Below, piece by piece: positions 1 to 11,097 of a stretch of 64,000 nucleotides of DNA. The translations under genes and the position numbers were made by a program. This DNA comes from Lumbricus rubellus (taxonomy: Eukaryota; Annelida; Clitellata; Crassiclitellata; Lumbricidae). Numbering within the stretch: position 1 is the stretch's first letter; the number at the start of each line of letters is the position of its first letter. Location of the stretch: contig OX243820.1 in NCBI GenBank assembly GCA_945859605.1, positions 32,994,328 through 33,058,327 on the forward strand. The letters run 5' to 3'. Below the pieces are notes generated by a model. The model searched no databases and was not told the origin of the DNA. It was given only the letters and a program-made list of their open reading frames with translations.

Positions 1-1666
1 GAATCGTCGTGACATTTAGATTTGCATCATTAATTTACTCAGAAGTTTTCACTCATTCATTTCTTTGTCCATTCATTTCTTTATTCTACGTGCGTGCCGC
101 CGCAAACTAGTGTGCCGCGAAAATCCTGCAAGTGTGCCACGGGAAAAATTATAATAATAATATGTTACTAATTAATAATTAAGCTAAACATCCAGCTGTA
201 TAGGCCTAAAGGACAAACCAAAAGAATATTTGAGAATCTATAGCGGCACAGCAAAATAGTCAATCCAAAAAACTCACGAACGACATAATATTGCCAATAG
301 CCTATTATGTCGTTCGTTATTATATCGCCGGAAAAGGAATAATTGGTTGCAAGCTAGAAAGTCGCTCAGTTGCTGTATCCCGTGCTTCGGTTACTCATTT
401 CTCAATCAGTCACTTATTAGCAGCCAATCAGCCAATCAGTCAATCAATCAATCAGCTAATCATTCAGTCAGACAACCACCAAATCAATCAATCAGTCAAT
501 CAGCTAAAATATACTCCCCACATAATTCTACTTATCATTCTCCTTCACTTCATCATTCTTCTTCATCAGCATTCCGTTGCTCATGATGACGTATATGTGC
601 ATCTTGATGTCTTCTTAATTCAGACGCTTCCACACCTATTCAGAGGGGACGCTTCTTGATCCCAGTGAAAGACAGAGAGGAATCCGAAATGAGCGAAAAC
701 TCACGAACGGTAATCAAGAACAGAGGGAAACTCAGCCCGGGATGGGGGATGGCCGGCCCTGGAGGTGGAAGGAGAGGGACCGAACCCCCAGTTGTTTAGT
801 ACTGGTTGGGGAAAGAAGTATAGGCTAAGTAGCCACTGTCTTGATTTGCTGAGTAAGCGATACTGTCGGCTGTCAGCGTCGCTTCTCTGCCAATCAGTCA
901 TTCTTCATTAACCGTGTCTAGTCTACTTTTCACCTTTTCGTTTCTCTCCTTTCTTCGATCTTTGTCCATTTAATTCTTTCATTCCTTCCTTCCTTCCTTC
1001 GTTCATTGTTTTGTTAATTTCATGCATTAATTTCAATGCGCACTTTGAACTCTATTTAAGTCGGTGACTGTAGTGTCATCAAAAGTGTCAATGTCAGTGA
1101 CTGACGGCCAGACTTTGTCAGCGTTAGAGAAGGCATCAGTGTCGGCGGTGATGTGACAGTTAGTTACGATGGAAGAGGTGAATGCCTTGTCGTAAGGCAG
1201 GAAGTGGTGAGTGATAGAAACAGATGGAGAGGCAGGCAGACAGACAGACAGTGACAGAGAGGCAGAGAGAGACACAGAGACTAGAGAGAAAGGCAGAGAA
1301 AGAACGAGAGAGAGCGCGGAAGAAAAAGGTGGCATCTTCCTACATAGTAGGCCTACATACGAAGCCTCTTCCTGCATGCATGCAAAGCATCTATCTCTCT
1401 ATAATACAGATGCCGCCGAAGCTCCCATGCATAGTCACCAATTTGTGCTTTTTAAGCCAGCAATCTGTAGGCCGGAGACGACGACGTCTTATTTATGAAT
1501 GCAACTCTGGGTCAACCTTCGCGTTCCGCCTAGCCACCACAGAGAGACAGAGAGAGAAAGGCAGAGAAAGAGCACCGCTCACTGATTGTGTGCAAATGAG
1601 TTATACGGCAATTTCGGCAAACGGGGAATGCATCGTTTCGAGTCTTCTGTTCTTGGACGTCGAGGG
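1..1666. other. Gene-poor flank with simple repeats
   Basis: I see no supportable gene. A CAATCA/CAGTCAAT-type simple repeat occupies about 417-505, and a purine-rich AGAC/GAGA stretch about 1219-1325. Open frames here are explained by these repeats: they are low-complexity, run on both strands and lack recognisable domains. Confidence 0.6.
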
Positions 1667-1674
1667 ACCTTGAG

Positions 1675-1822
1675 CATAGGTGCAATCACGTCCTAAAAGT
1701 TGGGGGGGGGACCATAATGAATCACGTCCTAAAAGTTGGGGGACCATAATAATAAAGTTAGGGGACCACTCAAAAGTTGGGGGGACGCGTCCCGTGGGTC
1801 CCATAGGGTGGTTGCGCCTATG
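1675..1822. mobile_element. hAT-like MITE, copy 1
   Basis: A 148-bp element starts CATAGGTGCAATCAC and ends GTGGTTGCGCCTATG, which are imperfect inverted termini (13 of 15 positions pair). It is flanked by a perfect 8-bp duplication ACCTTGAG at 1667-1674 and 1823-1830. The interior has G-rich motifs (AAAGTTGGGGG, ACCATAAT) repeated two or three times. An 8-bp duplication and short CA...TG ends are typical of hAT elements. There is no coding capacity, so it would need a transposase in trans. A close copy lies at 18598-18740. The superfamily assignment is inference. Confidence 0.85.
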
Positions 1823-1830
1823 ACCTTGAG

Positions 1831-3294
1831 AACAAATGAACAGCAATTTTCTTAGCCTCAGCATATGGTTATGAGTGCCAGTGTGTTATCCAATACGCCA
1901 TTGCCACCGCTACCCCTATACTATAGCACAGCTGGTTAAAAAAACACCACTAGAAATAAATTGTATCATGCAGGAGATCCAAGGAAGCGACTCCGTGAGA
2001 CTATAATTAGACGAGCTACCGGTTCTGACGAACGCCTAATGGATAACCGAAAACTGTGGGCATTGAAGTTGAAAAATTACCGTAGAAAAATGAGATCATT
2101 ATTCTCACCCACAGCCACCAAAGTGACTATAGCGTCGGGTAGGCCTAATGATGGCAATGATTGCTATAATTGCTTTCTCCTTCAATGCCTTCTTTGCTCG
2201 ACTCACCGCCTCTTGACGATTTATACGATGCTCGTATTTCGAAACGAAAAACGAGGTCGTCGTAACAGGAGAGCGGAAATTCTAATTTGTTTACAGGTGA
2301 CCCAGATTTTTACGTCCAATTGTGTAGCAATGACATTGTGGCACTTTGACTATAAATGTATCATAAATCTGGTTTCTTTTCTGTTTGCAGGCGTAGAAAA
2401 AAAATAAGGGTTTCATAATTATATCTGGGATCTTTTTTCTCAATGAATAGCATAGCCTACACAATACATGTACACTGTGTCCTGAAAAAGTTCAAACCAC
2501 TAAGCTATTATCTTCGAAAGATAGTAATAAGATATTATTTTAGAGGGTTAACATTCAAATTACGCGTACAAGCGTGCACGTGTGCATGTATAGATCTATG
2601 CTTATATTTACAATGCTATTGTATTGCATGTATGGTAATAACAGTCTGTTTACCCCTTAGGCGGCTTTAGGATGACAAACAAACTGCGTACAATAAGTTC
2701 AGTCTATATAGTCTAACAGTTGTCACAGAAAGAACGAAAATAGAACTCTATATATAACTTACTGTGGGCAGCCGATGCGCCCAGAGCTAAACCCGTCTCA
2801 ATGTGTTTTAAGTTTAAGTCAACAGCTTCAAGTCAACATGCAGCACGGCTACAGAGACGAGAGTCGGCCTGTTGTATCATTTGTATGCATAATAATAATT
2901 GGCTTTCGTGGACAATGAAAACCTGAGCTTTGTGTTCGTCTAATAAAGACCAGATCGTCCGTTACTGCATTGTGACTACTGCACTAAAAAATGACCTCGT
3001 GGCTGCTTGCGACAATAAAACGAAATCTTCAATCAGTACATTTTCAAACTCCGCCACTGTTTGCACTCTGGCAGCTGTGCCAGTCCCAAGTCTAGATAAA
3101 GAGGAGGGCGACACTAATCGTCTTTGAATTGGCAGCGTCGTTCAACAGTAGGCTAACAAGTAGTAAATTTTCTGTCATAATTATTACGTGACGACGTCGA
3201 ATCACGAAAATTGATCTTGAGTCGATAATGCCTTGCGGCGAACCGAACCATGACCAATAGTCTACTATACGTATTTGCACTAGCTATAATCATG
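1831..3294. other. Gene-poor DNA left of the Polinton
   Basis: No gene is supported. A frame at 1961-2407 is open but has no recognisable domain and no codon or splice signal that would raise it above chance. The DNA is AT-rich and otherwise featureless. Confidence 0.5.
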
Positions 3295-3300
3295 GCTGTA
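3295..3300. repeat. Target-site duplication, left
   Basis: GCTGTA directly abuts the left terminal repeat and is identical to 18541-18546 directly beyond the right one. Six base pairs is the Polinton duplication length. Confidence 0.95.
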
Positions 3301-3463
3301 AGTAGAGGTCATTGTAGCAGCCTGGGACATTTGACCTATACAGCCTTCACTTTCGTCCAATTTGACCTATACGGCCTTTACTTTCGTCCATTTGACCAAT
3401 ACCAGCCTAAAAAATTGAGTGTCCGCGCAGTTTGACCAATATCAGCCTTACTTTTTCATATTC
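3301..3463. repeat. Left terminal inverted repeat of Polinton
   Basis: 163 bp, about 90% identical to the reverse complement of 18378-18540. It contains four loose tandem units that each begin TTTGACC(T/A)ATA and run 30-40 bp. These could be protein-binding sites for the integrase or terminal protein (inference). Homology to the right end continues past this repeat into the first codons of the polymerase, after a 50-bp stretch (3464-3513) that the right end lacks. Confidence 0.95.
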
Positions 3464-3513
3464 GGCGTCTGGCGTAAAAATTTTTTCTCTTGTGTATAGA
3501 AAATAACTGAAAA

Positions 3514-6500
3514 ATGGAATATACAGCTCGACCTAAAGACAAGAGATCCCAATATAAAATGGACTACTCATCGTATAATCTGAAAGAATTACGACAAATT
3601 CCTAAACAGAGAGGACAAAGAGGCTACTCGAGTTTGCGAAAAGCGGAACTCATAGCGTTCATATCGCAGGGAGATCGACTAGGCGCTCGGGCCTGGGTCA
3701 ACAAAGCACCGGCGCATACTCCTGCCACTGTGCGAGAATTGCGAGAAATTGCGAAAAAGAGAGGACAAAGAGGATACTCGAGATTAGCAAAAGCGGAACT
3801 TACGGCATTCTTGGCTACTACTTGGAAATTTTTACATCCGGGGAAAAATAAAACAGTTTTTTCGGATTGGTTGACTAGCGAGATTAGTCAGTTACCCCCG
3901 CAAATAAAACCGCCCATTCATAGGTTCAAACTTCGAGAGACTGCGACGGCTATCAAAGGGTTTACAAAAAGATACACGATCGATGGCGACAACAGGATCG
4001 ATGTTGCAACTTTTCTCAAGGCTGTAAGACCGCAGGTAGTTAGGCTGCTAGGGAAAAATCGCGGGGTAAAAGTTCAACTCGATCTCATGTGCGTAATGGA
4101 GAAAGTAGATATGAAAACCGGCGAAGTAGTAACGGCTGAGCCTAATTTCAAATCAAAGAGTGATATTATTTTAGAAGCAACCGATGTGAGAGAAATATAT
4201 ACCAACGCAGCGGATAAAATTAAGGAGAGCATGGCAAGTTTTCAGATGCGGCGGAGTAATTGGAGATTCAAAACCGTTTTGAAGTTGGATATCGATACAG
4301 TGGTATATAAACCATTGAAAGGTAGTTCCTACATTCCACTCCCAGATTATTTAGCGAATAAAAAGGCTATTATTAATATGAAGAACAAAGATGTTGAATG
4401 CTTCAAGTGGTGTGTAACGAGAGCTGTAAACCCCGTTGAAGAACATCCGGAGAGAATTACGAAAGAATTAATTAGACAGTCTGAGGAACTCAATTGGTCT
4501 GGTATTGAATTCCCAGTAGCAGCGGATGCTAATGTGATGAGTAAGTTTGAGCGAAATAATAATATTAGTGTTAATGTTTTTGGTTACGAGAAAGATGTGA
4601 ATCTATTCCCACTATATATATCAAAGCATGAGAACGATAGGTGTGTAGATCTATTACTCATTTCTGATGGAGAAAAGAAGCATTATTGTTGGATCAGGAA
4701 TTTCAATAGACTGATGGCGGTGAAAACAGAAAATACTAGTACATCAATGTACCATTGTAAAAGATGTCTAATAGGGTTCAGTAGAAAAGAATCGCTTCAC
4801 AAACATACTGAGTACTGTTCGCAGCAGGACGCCCAACGAATAGAACTTCCAGAACCTGGGACTATGCTAAGTTTTACACATCACTATAGAAAGATGAGAG
4901 TACCGTTTGTGTATTTTGCCGACTTTGAATCGTTCATCAAACCTATCGGTACATGTCAACCCGTTCCTAGCGCGTCTTACACCAACAAGTATCAAAAACA
5001 TACACCCAGCTCGTTTTGTTATCACATGAAATGCTTCGACGATGATGTTTATTCCCAAGAGCCGGTGCGGTTTACAGCTGAAAACGAAGACGATGATGTT
5101 GCTCAGTTATTCATAGACTCTATCGAGGAAAATGTAAAACGGATATACAACCAGTTCAAATTCCCCAAGAAGATGATATTCGGCAAAACTGAACAGAAAT
5201 GTTTTGATGAAGCCGTCAACTGCCATATCTGCGGGGGAGAGTTGCGTGAGGATCGAGTACGAGATCACTGTCATTTGACTGGAAAATTTAGAGGTGCCGC
5301 TCACAACCTTTGTAATCTGAAATACAAAGTCCCCAAGTTCTTCCCTGTCATATTTCACAATTTGACTGGTTATGACAGCCATTTATTTATCAAGAAATTA
5401 CGGGGTGAACACGGCGAGAAAATCAAATGCATTCCCTGTAACGAAGAAAAGTATATCTCATTCAGCAGAGAGGTCGTCGTCGATAAATTTGTGGACAAAG
5501 ATGGGAAAGAGAGATAAGTCAAGCGCGAATTACGTTTTATCGATAGTTTTAGATTCATGCCTTCGAGTCTCGACGCGTTATCGAAAAATCTTCAGAAAGA
5601 TCAGTGCAAGAATTTAGGGAAATTTTTTGAGGGCGAGAAGCTGGATCTTTTACTCAGAAAAGGCGTTTACCCGTATGATTACGTCGACGGTGTTGAAAGA
5701 TTAAACGAAACCGAATTGCCGCCGAAGCATGCCTTCTATTCAAAACTAAACGATTCGGGTATTAGTGAAAAAGATTACGCGCACGCGAAAACGGTATGGG
5801 ACAAATTTGAATGCAAAACATTACGCCAATATCACGACTTGTACAATTTATCGGATGTTCTATTATTAGCGGATGTCTTTGAAAACTTTAGAGACGTCTG
5901 TATGAAGAACTACAACCTAGATCCTGCGTGGTATTATACTTCGCCTGGACTTGCTTGGGACGCGGCGTTGAAGACGACTGGTGTAGAGTTGGAGTTGTTG
6001 AGTGACTACGATATGTTGCTGATGATCAAGCAGGGAATACGAGGAGGCGTCAGCACGATTTCACATCGATACGCGAAAGCGAACAACGAGTACATGGGAG
6101 AAGCTTTCAACCCCACCCAGCATTCAGTATTCATTCCATACTTGGACGCAAACAACTTGTACGGATGGGCGATGAGCAAACCGTTACCAACTCATGGGTT
6201 TGAATGGATGAACGATGACGAATTGAATGATTGGAGAAACATTACCGAACGAGATGGCGTGGGATGTGTGTTAGAAGTCGATTTAGAATATCCAAAGGAA
6301 TTGCACGACCTGCATAATGATTATCCTCTAGCTCCAGAGAGTGTAAAACCTGCGGGATCGAATGTCTCAAAACTAATTCCAAACTTGAACGATAAAAAGA
6401 AGTACGTCGTTCATTACGAAAATTTAAAATTGTACGAACGTCTCGGATTGAAAATCATTAAAATACATCGGGGGATAAAATTCGCGGAAAGTGCCTGGCT

Positions 6501-7368
6501 GAAAAAGTATATCGATCTGAACACCAACCTGAGAACGAAAGCTACGAACGATTTTGAGAAAGACTTTTTCAAACTGATGAACAATAGCGTTTTCGGTAAA
6601 ACAATGGAAGCTATCGAGAATCGAGTTGACATACGATTGGTGAGTGATGAGAAGGAAGCTATCAAGCTAGTCGCGAAAACTAATTACGACAGACGAACTA
6701 TTTTCGATGAAAACCTCATCGCCGTTCACATGAAAAAGACCAAGTTGTTTTACAACAAGCCGATATATCTAGGATTGTGTATATTAGACATCAGTAAGAC
6801 GCTCATGTATGATTTTCATTATAATTACATCAAGGCCAAGTACGGAGATAGGGCCAAGCTATTATTCACCGATACCGATTCTTTGGCGTATGAAATTAAA
6901 ACGGAAGACTTCTACAAAGATATTTCCCCCGACGTCCAAAGTATGTTCGATACTTCAGACTATCCGAGAGATCACCCGTCGGGTATAGAATCCGGCGTTA
7001 ATAAAAAAGTGGTTGGTATGTTCAAAGACGAAGCCGCGGGAAAGCAAATCGAAGAATTTGTCGGACTGCGATCCAAGTTGTACTCTTACAAGATGGCGGG
7101 CGAAGACTACAAGAAATGTAAAGGTGTGAAAAAGAACGTCGTCAAGAAATCAATCACTCATGCAGATTACAAAGACTGCGTGTTTACGAAAAGACAACAG
7201 TCGAGAGCGATGAACGTCATTCGATCCTATCGCCATGAAATTTACACCGAAGAAGTAAATAAAATAGCTCTGTCCGCCGACGACGACAAAAGAGTAATAA
7301 TGGACGACGGCATCCATACCCTAGCCTATGGGCACTACACGCTGAAAACTAAACAAAATAAAGAATAA
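3514..7368 (+). pseudogene. Protein-primed DNA polymerase B, one in-frame stop
   Basis: This is the replicative family-B polymerase of the Polinton, about 1,284 codons. Two SAP/Rho-N-like repeats lie near residues 18-50 and 75-105, each with a GQRGYS(S/R)L core. A C2H2-like finger is near residue 415, the exonuclease I motif DFES near 469, an HNH/endonuclease VII-like cysteine/histidine cluster (CHICGG...HCHLTG) near 570-600, and exonuclease II HNLTGYDSH near 615. After the break come motif A (DANNLYGWAM, about nt 6145), motif B (KLMNNSVFGKT, about 6571) and motif C (FTDTDS, about 6868). An in-frame TAA at 5515-5517, between exonuclease II and the rest, stops translation at residue 667. Reading continues in the same frame immediately after it with conserved polymerase sequence, so this is a nonsense codon and not a frameshift. 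ATG 3514 is the first in-frame start after the terminal repeat. Confidence 0.95.
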
Positions 7369-7384
7369 TTTACACTAATATAAA

Positions 7385-7711
7385 ATGGATGCGGTAAAAG
7401 TGTGTACCAAATGCAAAATAGAAAAAAGCTTGGACGAATTTCACAAAGATAATACAAAAAAGAACGGAAGCTATCCGAGCTGCAAACTTTGTAAAAATGC
7501 CAAAGTAAAAGAGCTTGCGCACAAATACGCAAGACAGGAAATTAGGGAGACAAAAGACACAAAAGTTTGCAGTCGGTGTAAGGTAAGTCAGAACATATCG
7601 GGATACGTCAACAATCGATTTCAAAAAGATGGAAAGGCGAATGAATGCAAAAATTGTAGGCGAAAATATTATCTCGCCTGCGTAGAAGCTCAAAAGCTCA
7701 TTAGTTTGTAA
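7385..7711 (+). CDS. Small zinc-binding protein, two CxxC...CxxC units
   Basis: A 108-residue protein starts 17 bp after the polymerase stop. It contains two similar units. The first has CTKC near residue 7 and CKLC near 33; the second has CSRC near 60 and CKNC near 87. Each pair is spaced about 25 residues apart with a hydrophobic F or Y between, a layout common in zinc-ribbon and HNH-like viral proteins. No catalytic histidine cluster is obvious, so nuclease activity is not claimed. It probably binds nucleic acid. Tight spacing to polymerase and protease suggests co-expression with the left-arm genes. The exact family is not recognised. Confidence 0.7.
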   Translation: MDAVKVCTKCKIEKSLDEFHKDNTKKNGSYPSCKLCKNAKVKELAHKYARQEIRETKDTKVCSRCKVSQNISGYVNNRFQKDGKANECKNCRRKYYLACVEAQKLISL

Positions 7712-7733
7712 AACATCTAGATGAAATATTAAA

Positions 7734-8168
7734 ATGAGCTATACAACTGTGAAAAATATAAATGTCGAAGGCGTAGTCCTCGCAAATCATCCGTTGACGA
7801 ATTTTGAACTACTAGATGCTGCTAAGAAGCTCAATATCCCTGATTTCCGGGGAGTATTTCTCAGAGACGAGCTGCCGAAGAAACCTAGACGGACTGAATG
7901 TGGGATATTGAATCTAGACGATTCTAATGGAACCGGCTCGCACTGGGTCGCTTTTTTGAAGAACGGCAAGGATAAAATATATTTCGACAGCTATGGCCTG
8001 CCCCCTCCTACAGAACTGGTAAAGTATTTACAGAGTCCCGTGTACTACAATAGCGAGCGTATTCAGCCCGACAACGAAGTGTTTTGCGGCCATCTATGCC
8101 TGCACGTCCTGAAAAAAACATGCAAAGATGGAGTGACTTTTCAAGAAGTTATAAACAGCCTGCATTAA
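7734..8168 (+). CDS. Adenain-like cysteine protease (PRO)
   Basis: 144 residues, close to the usual size of Polinton maturation proteases. Residues consistent with the adenovirus-protease catalytic site are visible: His70 in GSHWVAF, Asp85 in YFDSYG, and Cys118 in the FCGHLC motif, with Gln111 upstream as a plausible oxyanion-hole residue. In adenovirus-like systems this enzyme cleaves capsid precursor proteins during virion maturation, so likely substrates here are the core and capsid proteins of the leftward block. The frame is open with no damaged motif. It sits 22 bp after the zinc protein and 31 bp before the first fibre-like gene. Confidence 0.93.
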   Translation: MSYTTVKNINVEGVVLANHPLTNFELLDAAKKLNIPDFRGVFLRDELPKKPRRTECGILNLDDSNGTGSHWVAFLKNGKDKIYFDSYGLPPPTELVKYLQSPVYYNSERIQPDNEVFCGHLCLHVLKKTCKDGVTFQEVINSLH

Positions 8169-8199
8169 AAATTATTATAATTATTTCGCCTTGTACAAA

Positions 8200-8958
8200 A
8201 TGCCTGTCGATAAATTTGGACATACAGATTCGGGATCTACGCAAAGAGTAATTGCTGGGGGAGTTACTGAAAGTCAAGTAAATAGTACTTTTCTAAGGCT
8301 AGATGGAGCAAACCCAGCGACCGGAGATCTAAATATGAGTGGTCATACTATTAGAGGTCTGCCTACAACGAATACAACGAATACAGCGAATACGGCTAAT
8401 ACTCCGGAAGCGGGGATAGACGAGGCTGTGAGTCGGGGGCAAGTAATAGATTTACTGCGGAATCACGGCGACGTCCCGACCGACAATAATCATTTGACGA
8501 ATAAGAAATACGTCGATGAACAACTTACTTCGAAAGTGGCGACGGTGGTAGGGCCTGCGGTTAGCGCTTACAGTTCAACTCAACAGGCTATAATCGCTAG
8601 AACTCACACTGCAGTTACTTTTGACGTAATAAGATGCGGTACCGCAAGACACGGTATTGAACAGGGTATCGGAACGACTTCTTTCTTCCCCAGTAAAGCC
8701 GGGTACTATATCGTTTCGGCGTACATAGAATTTTGCAACAATAGTAATACCGCGTATGGCACCGTCCACCTGTATAAAAATGGGACGTCGTACATGCAAA
8801 TTGCGGGTGGAGGGAGCACGAAAGGTTCGCAAAACCATTCAATCGGTAGTAACATAGTTTTTCTAGACGAGTTCGATTACCTCAGCATACACGCTTTTTC
8901 ATCCATCGCTACGAACATTTTGTGTAGGGACTTTTCAGCGGTATTCTTACGGCCCTAA
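8200..8958 (+). CDS. Fibre-like protein 1: tail-fibre-type N-terminus, C1q/TNF-like C-terminus
   Basis: 252 residues from ATG 8200. I prefer that start to the upstream in-frame TTG because the downstream paralogue begins with the same MPVDKFGHTDSGSTQR. The N-terminal half carries a motif resembling phage tail-fibre shafts: GDLNMSGHTIRGLP followed by an acidic linker and NKKYVDEQL. The C-terminal 130 residues look like a beta-rich C1q/TNF-type jelly roll (AITxHTAVTFD-like start, FFPSKAGYYIVSAYIEF middle, FSAVFLRP end). Trimeric heads of this type usually bind receptors, so I infer a virion attachment fibre. A serine/threonine/asparagine-rich repeat (TNTTNTANTANT) sits between them. It is followed after 24 bp by a paralogue. 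Confidence 0.75.
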   Translation: MPVDKFGHTDSGSTQRVIAGGVTESQVNSTFLRLDGANPATGDLNMSGHTIRGLPTTNTTNTANTANTPEAGIDEAVSRGQVIDLLRNHGDVPTDNNHLTNKKYVDEQLTSKVATVVGPAVSAYSSTQQAIIARTHTAVTFDVIRCGTARHGIEQGIGTTSFFPSKAGYYIVSAYIEFCNNSNTAYGTVHLYKNGTSYMQIAGGGSTKGSQNHSIGSNIVFLDEFDYLSIHAFSSIATNILCRDFSAVFLRP

Positions 8959-8982
8959 TTAATAAAAATTATTATATTCAAA

Positions 8983-9717
8983 ATGCCTGTTGATAAATTT
9001 GGACATACCGATTCAGGATCTACTCAAAGAATAATTGCAGGAGGCGTTACGCTGTCCCAAGTAAACAGTACTTTTCTAAGGTTGGATGGGGCAAATCCGG
9101 CGACTGGGAATCTAAATATGAATGGCAACTGCATCAAAGGCCTGCCAATAACGAATAATCCGGATGCGGGAATGGATGAAGCGCTAAGTTGGGGACAAGC
9201 TATAGATTTGATTACGAATCACGACGACTCTCCGTCAAACGATAATCATTTGACGAATAAAAAATACGTCGACGAACGAATTGCTTCGATAGTGCCTAGC
9301 TCCACTGCTGAGGCCGCATTTGGCCCGACGTTTAGTGTTTACGCCCTCTCGGCTCAAGCTATCCCCGCTAACACAGTAACGCAAGTATCATTTGGAACTG
9401 TAAAATTCGATCCGGATAATTGTCTAGTCAATTCGAACCGTTTCCTTCCTCGGAAAGCCGGCTGTTACATGGTTACGACGTGTTTGGAAATACGCGACAG
9501 TAGTGGTAAATATAACGAAAGTATTGGCTTGTACAAAAGTGGGGGGGTGGACACGCTGATTGTCGGCGGCGGGGGTAAGGCTGGGTCGAAACAATATGTA
9601 TCGAGCACTAGCCTAGTTCGATTAACTAATACCGATTATCTCGAGATATTTATTACTTCGCCTAATCCGGTAAATATTTTAGTTCGCGATTTTTCAGCGG
9701 CATACTTACGACCTTAG
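8983..9717 (+). CDS. Fibre-like protein 2, tandem paralogue
   Basis: 244 residues. The first 60 residues are nearly identical to the upstream copy (MPVDKFGHTD, STFLRLDGANPATG), and the NHLTNKKYVDE block recurs. The C-terminal head has diverged strongly but keeps the pattern AVxAIPANTVTQVSFG, FLPRKAGCYMV and a final FSAAYLRP. A conserved shaft with a diverged head is what receptor-binding paralogues show, for example the two fibres of some adenoviruses (family knowledge). Both frames are open. This is the last rightward gene before transcription converges at about 9,740. Confidence 0.75.
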   Translation: MPVDKFGHTDSGSTQRIIAGGVTLSQVNSTFLRLDGANPATGNLNMNGNCIKGLPITNNPDAGMDEALSWGQAIDLITNHDDSPSNDNHLTNKKYVDERIASIVPSSTAEAAFGPTFSVYALSAQAIPANTVTQVSFGTVKFDPDNCLVNSNRFLPRKAGCYMVTTCLEIRDSSGKYNESIGLYKSGGVDTLIVGGGGKAGSKQYVSSTSLVRLTNTDYLEIFITSPNPVNILVRDFSAAYLRP

Positions 9718-9745
9718 AATTCAAAACCGATTCAAGTTTTGAATT
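9718..9745. terminator. Hairpin at the convergent gene ends
   Basis: AATTCAAAAC (9718-9727) and GTTTTGAATT (9736-9745) are perfect 10-bp inverted arms around an 8-nt loop. The left arm begins directly after the stop codon of fibre-like gene 2, and the leftward capsid gene ends at 9783. A symmetrical hairpin could end transcripts from both directions. The function is inferred from position only. Confidence 0.5.
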
Positions 9746-9782
9746 TGAGTACTACACTTCATCGACCATTCTATCATGAACT

Positions 9783-11070
9783 TCAATATACCATGCTCAT
9801 TTTCTGTCCGTCCGATTGAAACCTCAGTAACTTGTCTGAAATCACCATTGCGTACGCTTCCGTATTAGCCGGCGGCGCCGTATTAAACGTGCCTTTGATC
9901 TGGATATCGACCACCGATGACTTCAGACGCTCGGATTGCTTGCTCACGTCAAACACCATAATCGGAAACAAATCTTTGAAGTCCGAGGGTGTGATATTGC
10001 ATTGCGTCGTTAGTTCGTCCATTCCATAGTATTTTTCACTGAACGCGGCTGCCGCTCGGTACACCCGCGAGAATTGTTGATTCGGAAATGATAGATTATA
10101 GTCGACAACTGGATATCGGTCCTGGTTCATCATCACGAACATGTTCTTCAGATCGCAATGATTGAAAACGGATGGATTGTGTTCTTGATCGCCGCTTTTG
10201 TCGGTTTGAAAACCCAAGATGATATACCTAGGCTTCTCAGGTAGTGTCTTGACGCTAAGTCTCCAGCTAAAATTAGTCGACTGTGCGACTGAGGTTATCG
10301 CATTGACGGGCTCTGTACGCAACTGGCAACGACGCTTTCGATTCGATCGTTTTGTACAATTGCATCTTCTCCATATCCGCGGGAATAACGTGAGGCATGA
10401 ACCATGAGATTTTATCTACTCTCACTTTCCCTGCACCCGCGGCGGCGAGTCTAAAAATTGCGTCATCATCGGCTTTACGAACCAGAGTTAGCGTATGCTT
10501 CACACCAAAAACAACCTTGTCGTAATCATCGCAAAATCCGAAAATATGCTTCAATGGAACTACAAAGCTAAAAGTACCTTTGGCATTTGGTTTTTGAATT
10601 ATATACGACTGTCTCACGGCGAAACCTTGATTATTCGCGATAGCAGCCGTCGCTCCGCTGTCCTTGTACCACAACTGATTCAAACCTTGCGCTAGTTGAA
10701 AATCATTCGGGTATTTGAGTAATCCGAGCATCGTCGTTGCCTGGCCTGGGTGAAATAACGATTCAATTTCCTGATTCGACAGTGAATACGAAATTTGACT
10801 GAAAAGATGCATGAGCCCATTATTCGTAAGGGTTGCTTCATCGGCATTGACGTAGAAGGTGTTGTCCGCCTTCGTCAATCTACCCTCGAATAACAGGTAA
10901 GATTCTGCTGGATGACAAAATAGATCTTGAAGTTCGATGTTTATTCTAATCTCGCCGGAGGTGTTTAGATTCGCCCCCGATATCGGCTCATACTCGTACC
11001 ATTCGTAGCGTTCGACGCTTTCATCGCTCAATGGTTGTTCGGTAAATCTCAGAATATCAGATGATTGCAT
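9783..11070 (-). pseudogene. Major capsid protein, double jelly-roll, one frameshift
   Basis: Read from ATG 11070. The first 265 codons carry features of the Polinton hexon-like major capsid protein, including LMHLFSQISYSLSNQEIES near residue 87 and AYRARQC near 250. A second frame, offset by one base, continues with FSWRLSVKTLPEKPRYIILG and the conserved C-terminal blocks FPIMVFDVSKQSERLK and PANTEAYAMVISDKLL, ending at 9783. The switch is near 10,280 and the frames overlap at 10273-10322. The size change corresponds to one extra base or two missing ones. Both parts together give the usual family length of about 430 residues. The protein forms pseudo-hexameric capsomers (family knowledge). 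As sequenced, this copy would give a truncated protein lacking most of the second jelly roll. Confidence 0.93.
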
Positions 11071-11097
11071 TTTTACTACTACGCGATAATATATTTT

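Noticed and set aside
291..1498. Several overlapping open frames on both strands
   Set aside because: They follow CAATCA and AGAC/GAGA simple repeats, mirror each other across strands and have no domain content.
1961..2407. 148-codon open frame
   Set aside because: No recognisable domain or homologue pattern; basic start could be chance in AT-rich DNA.
6414..6665. Antisense open frame inside polymerase B
   Set aside because: Shadow of the strongly supported polymerase frame.
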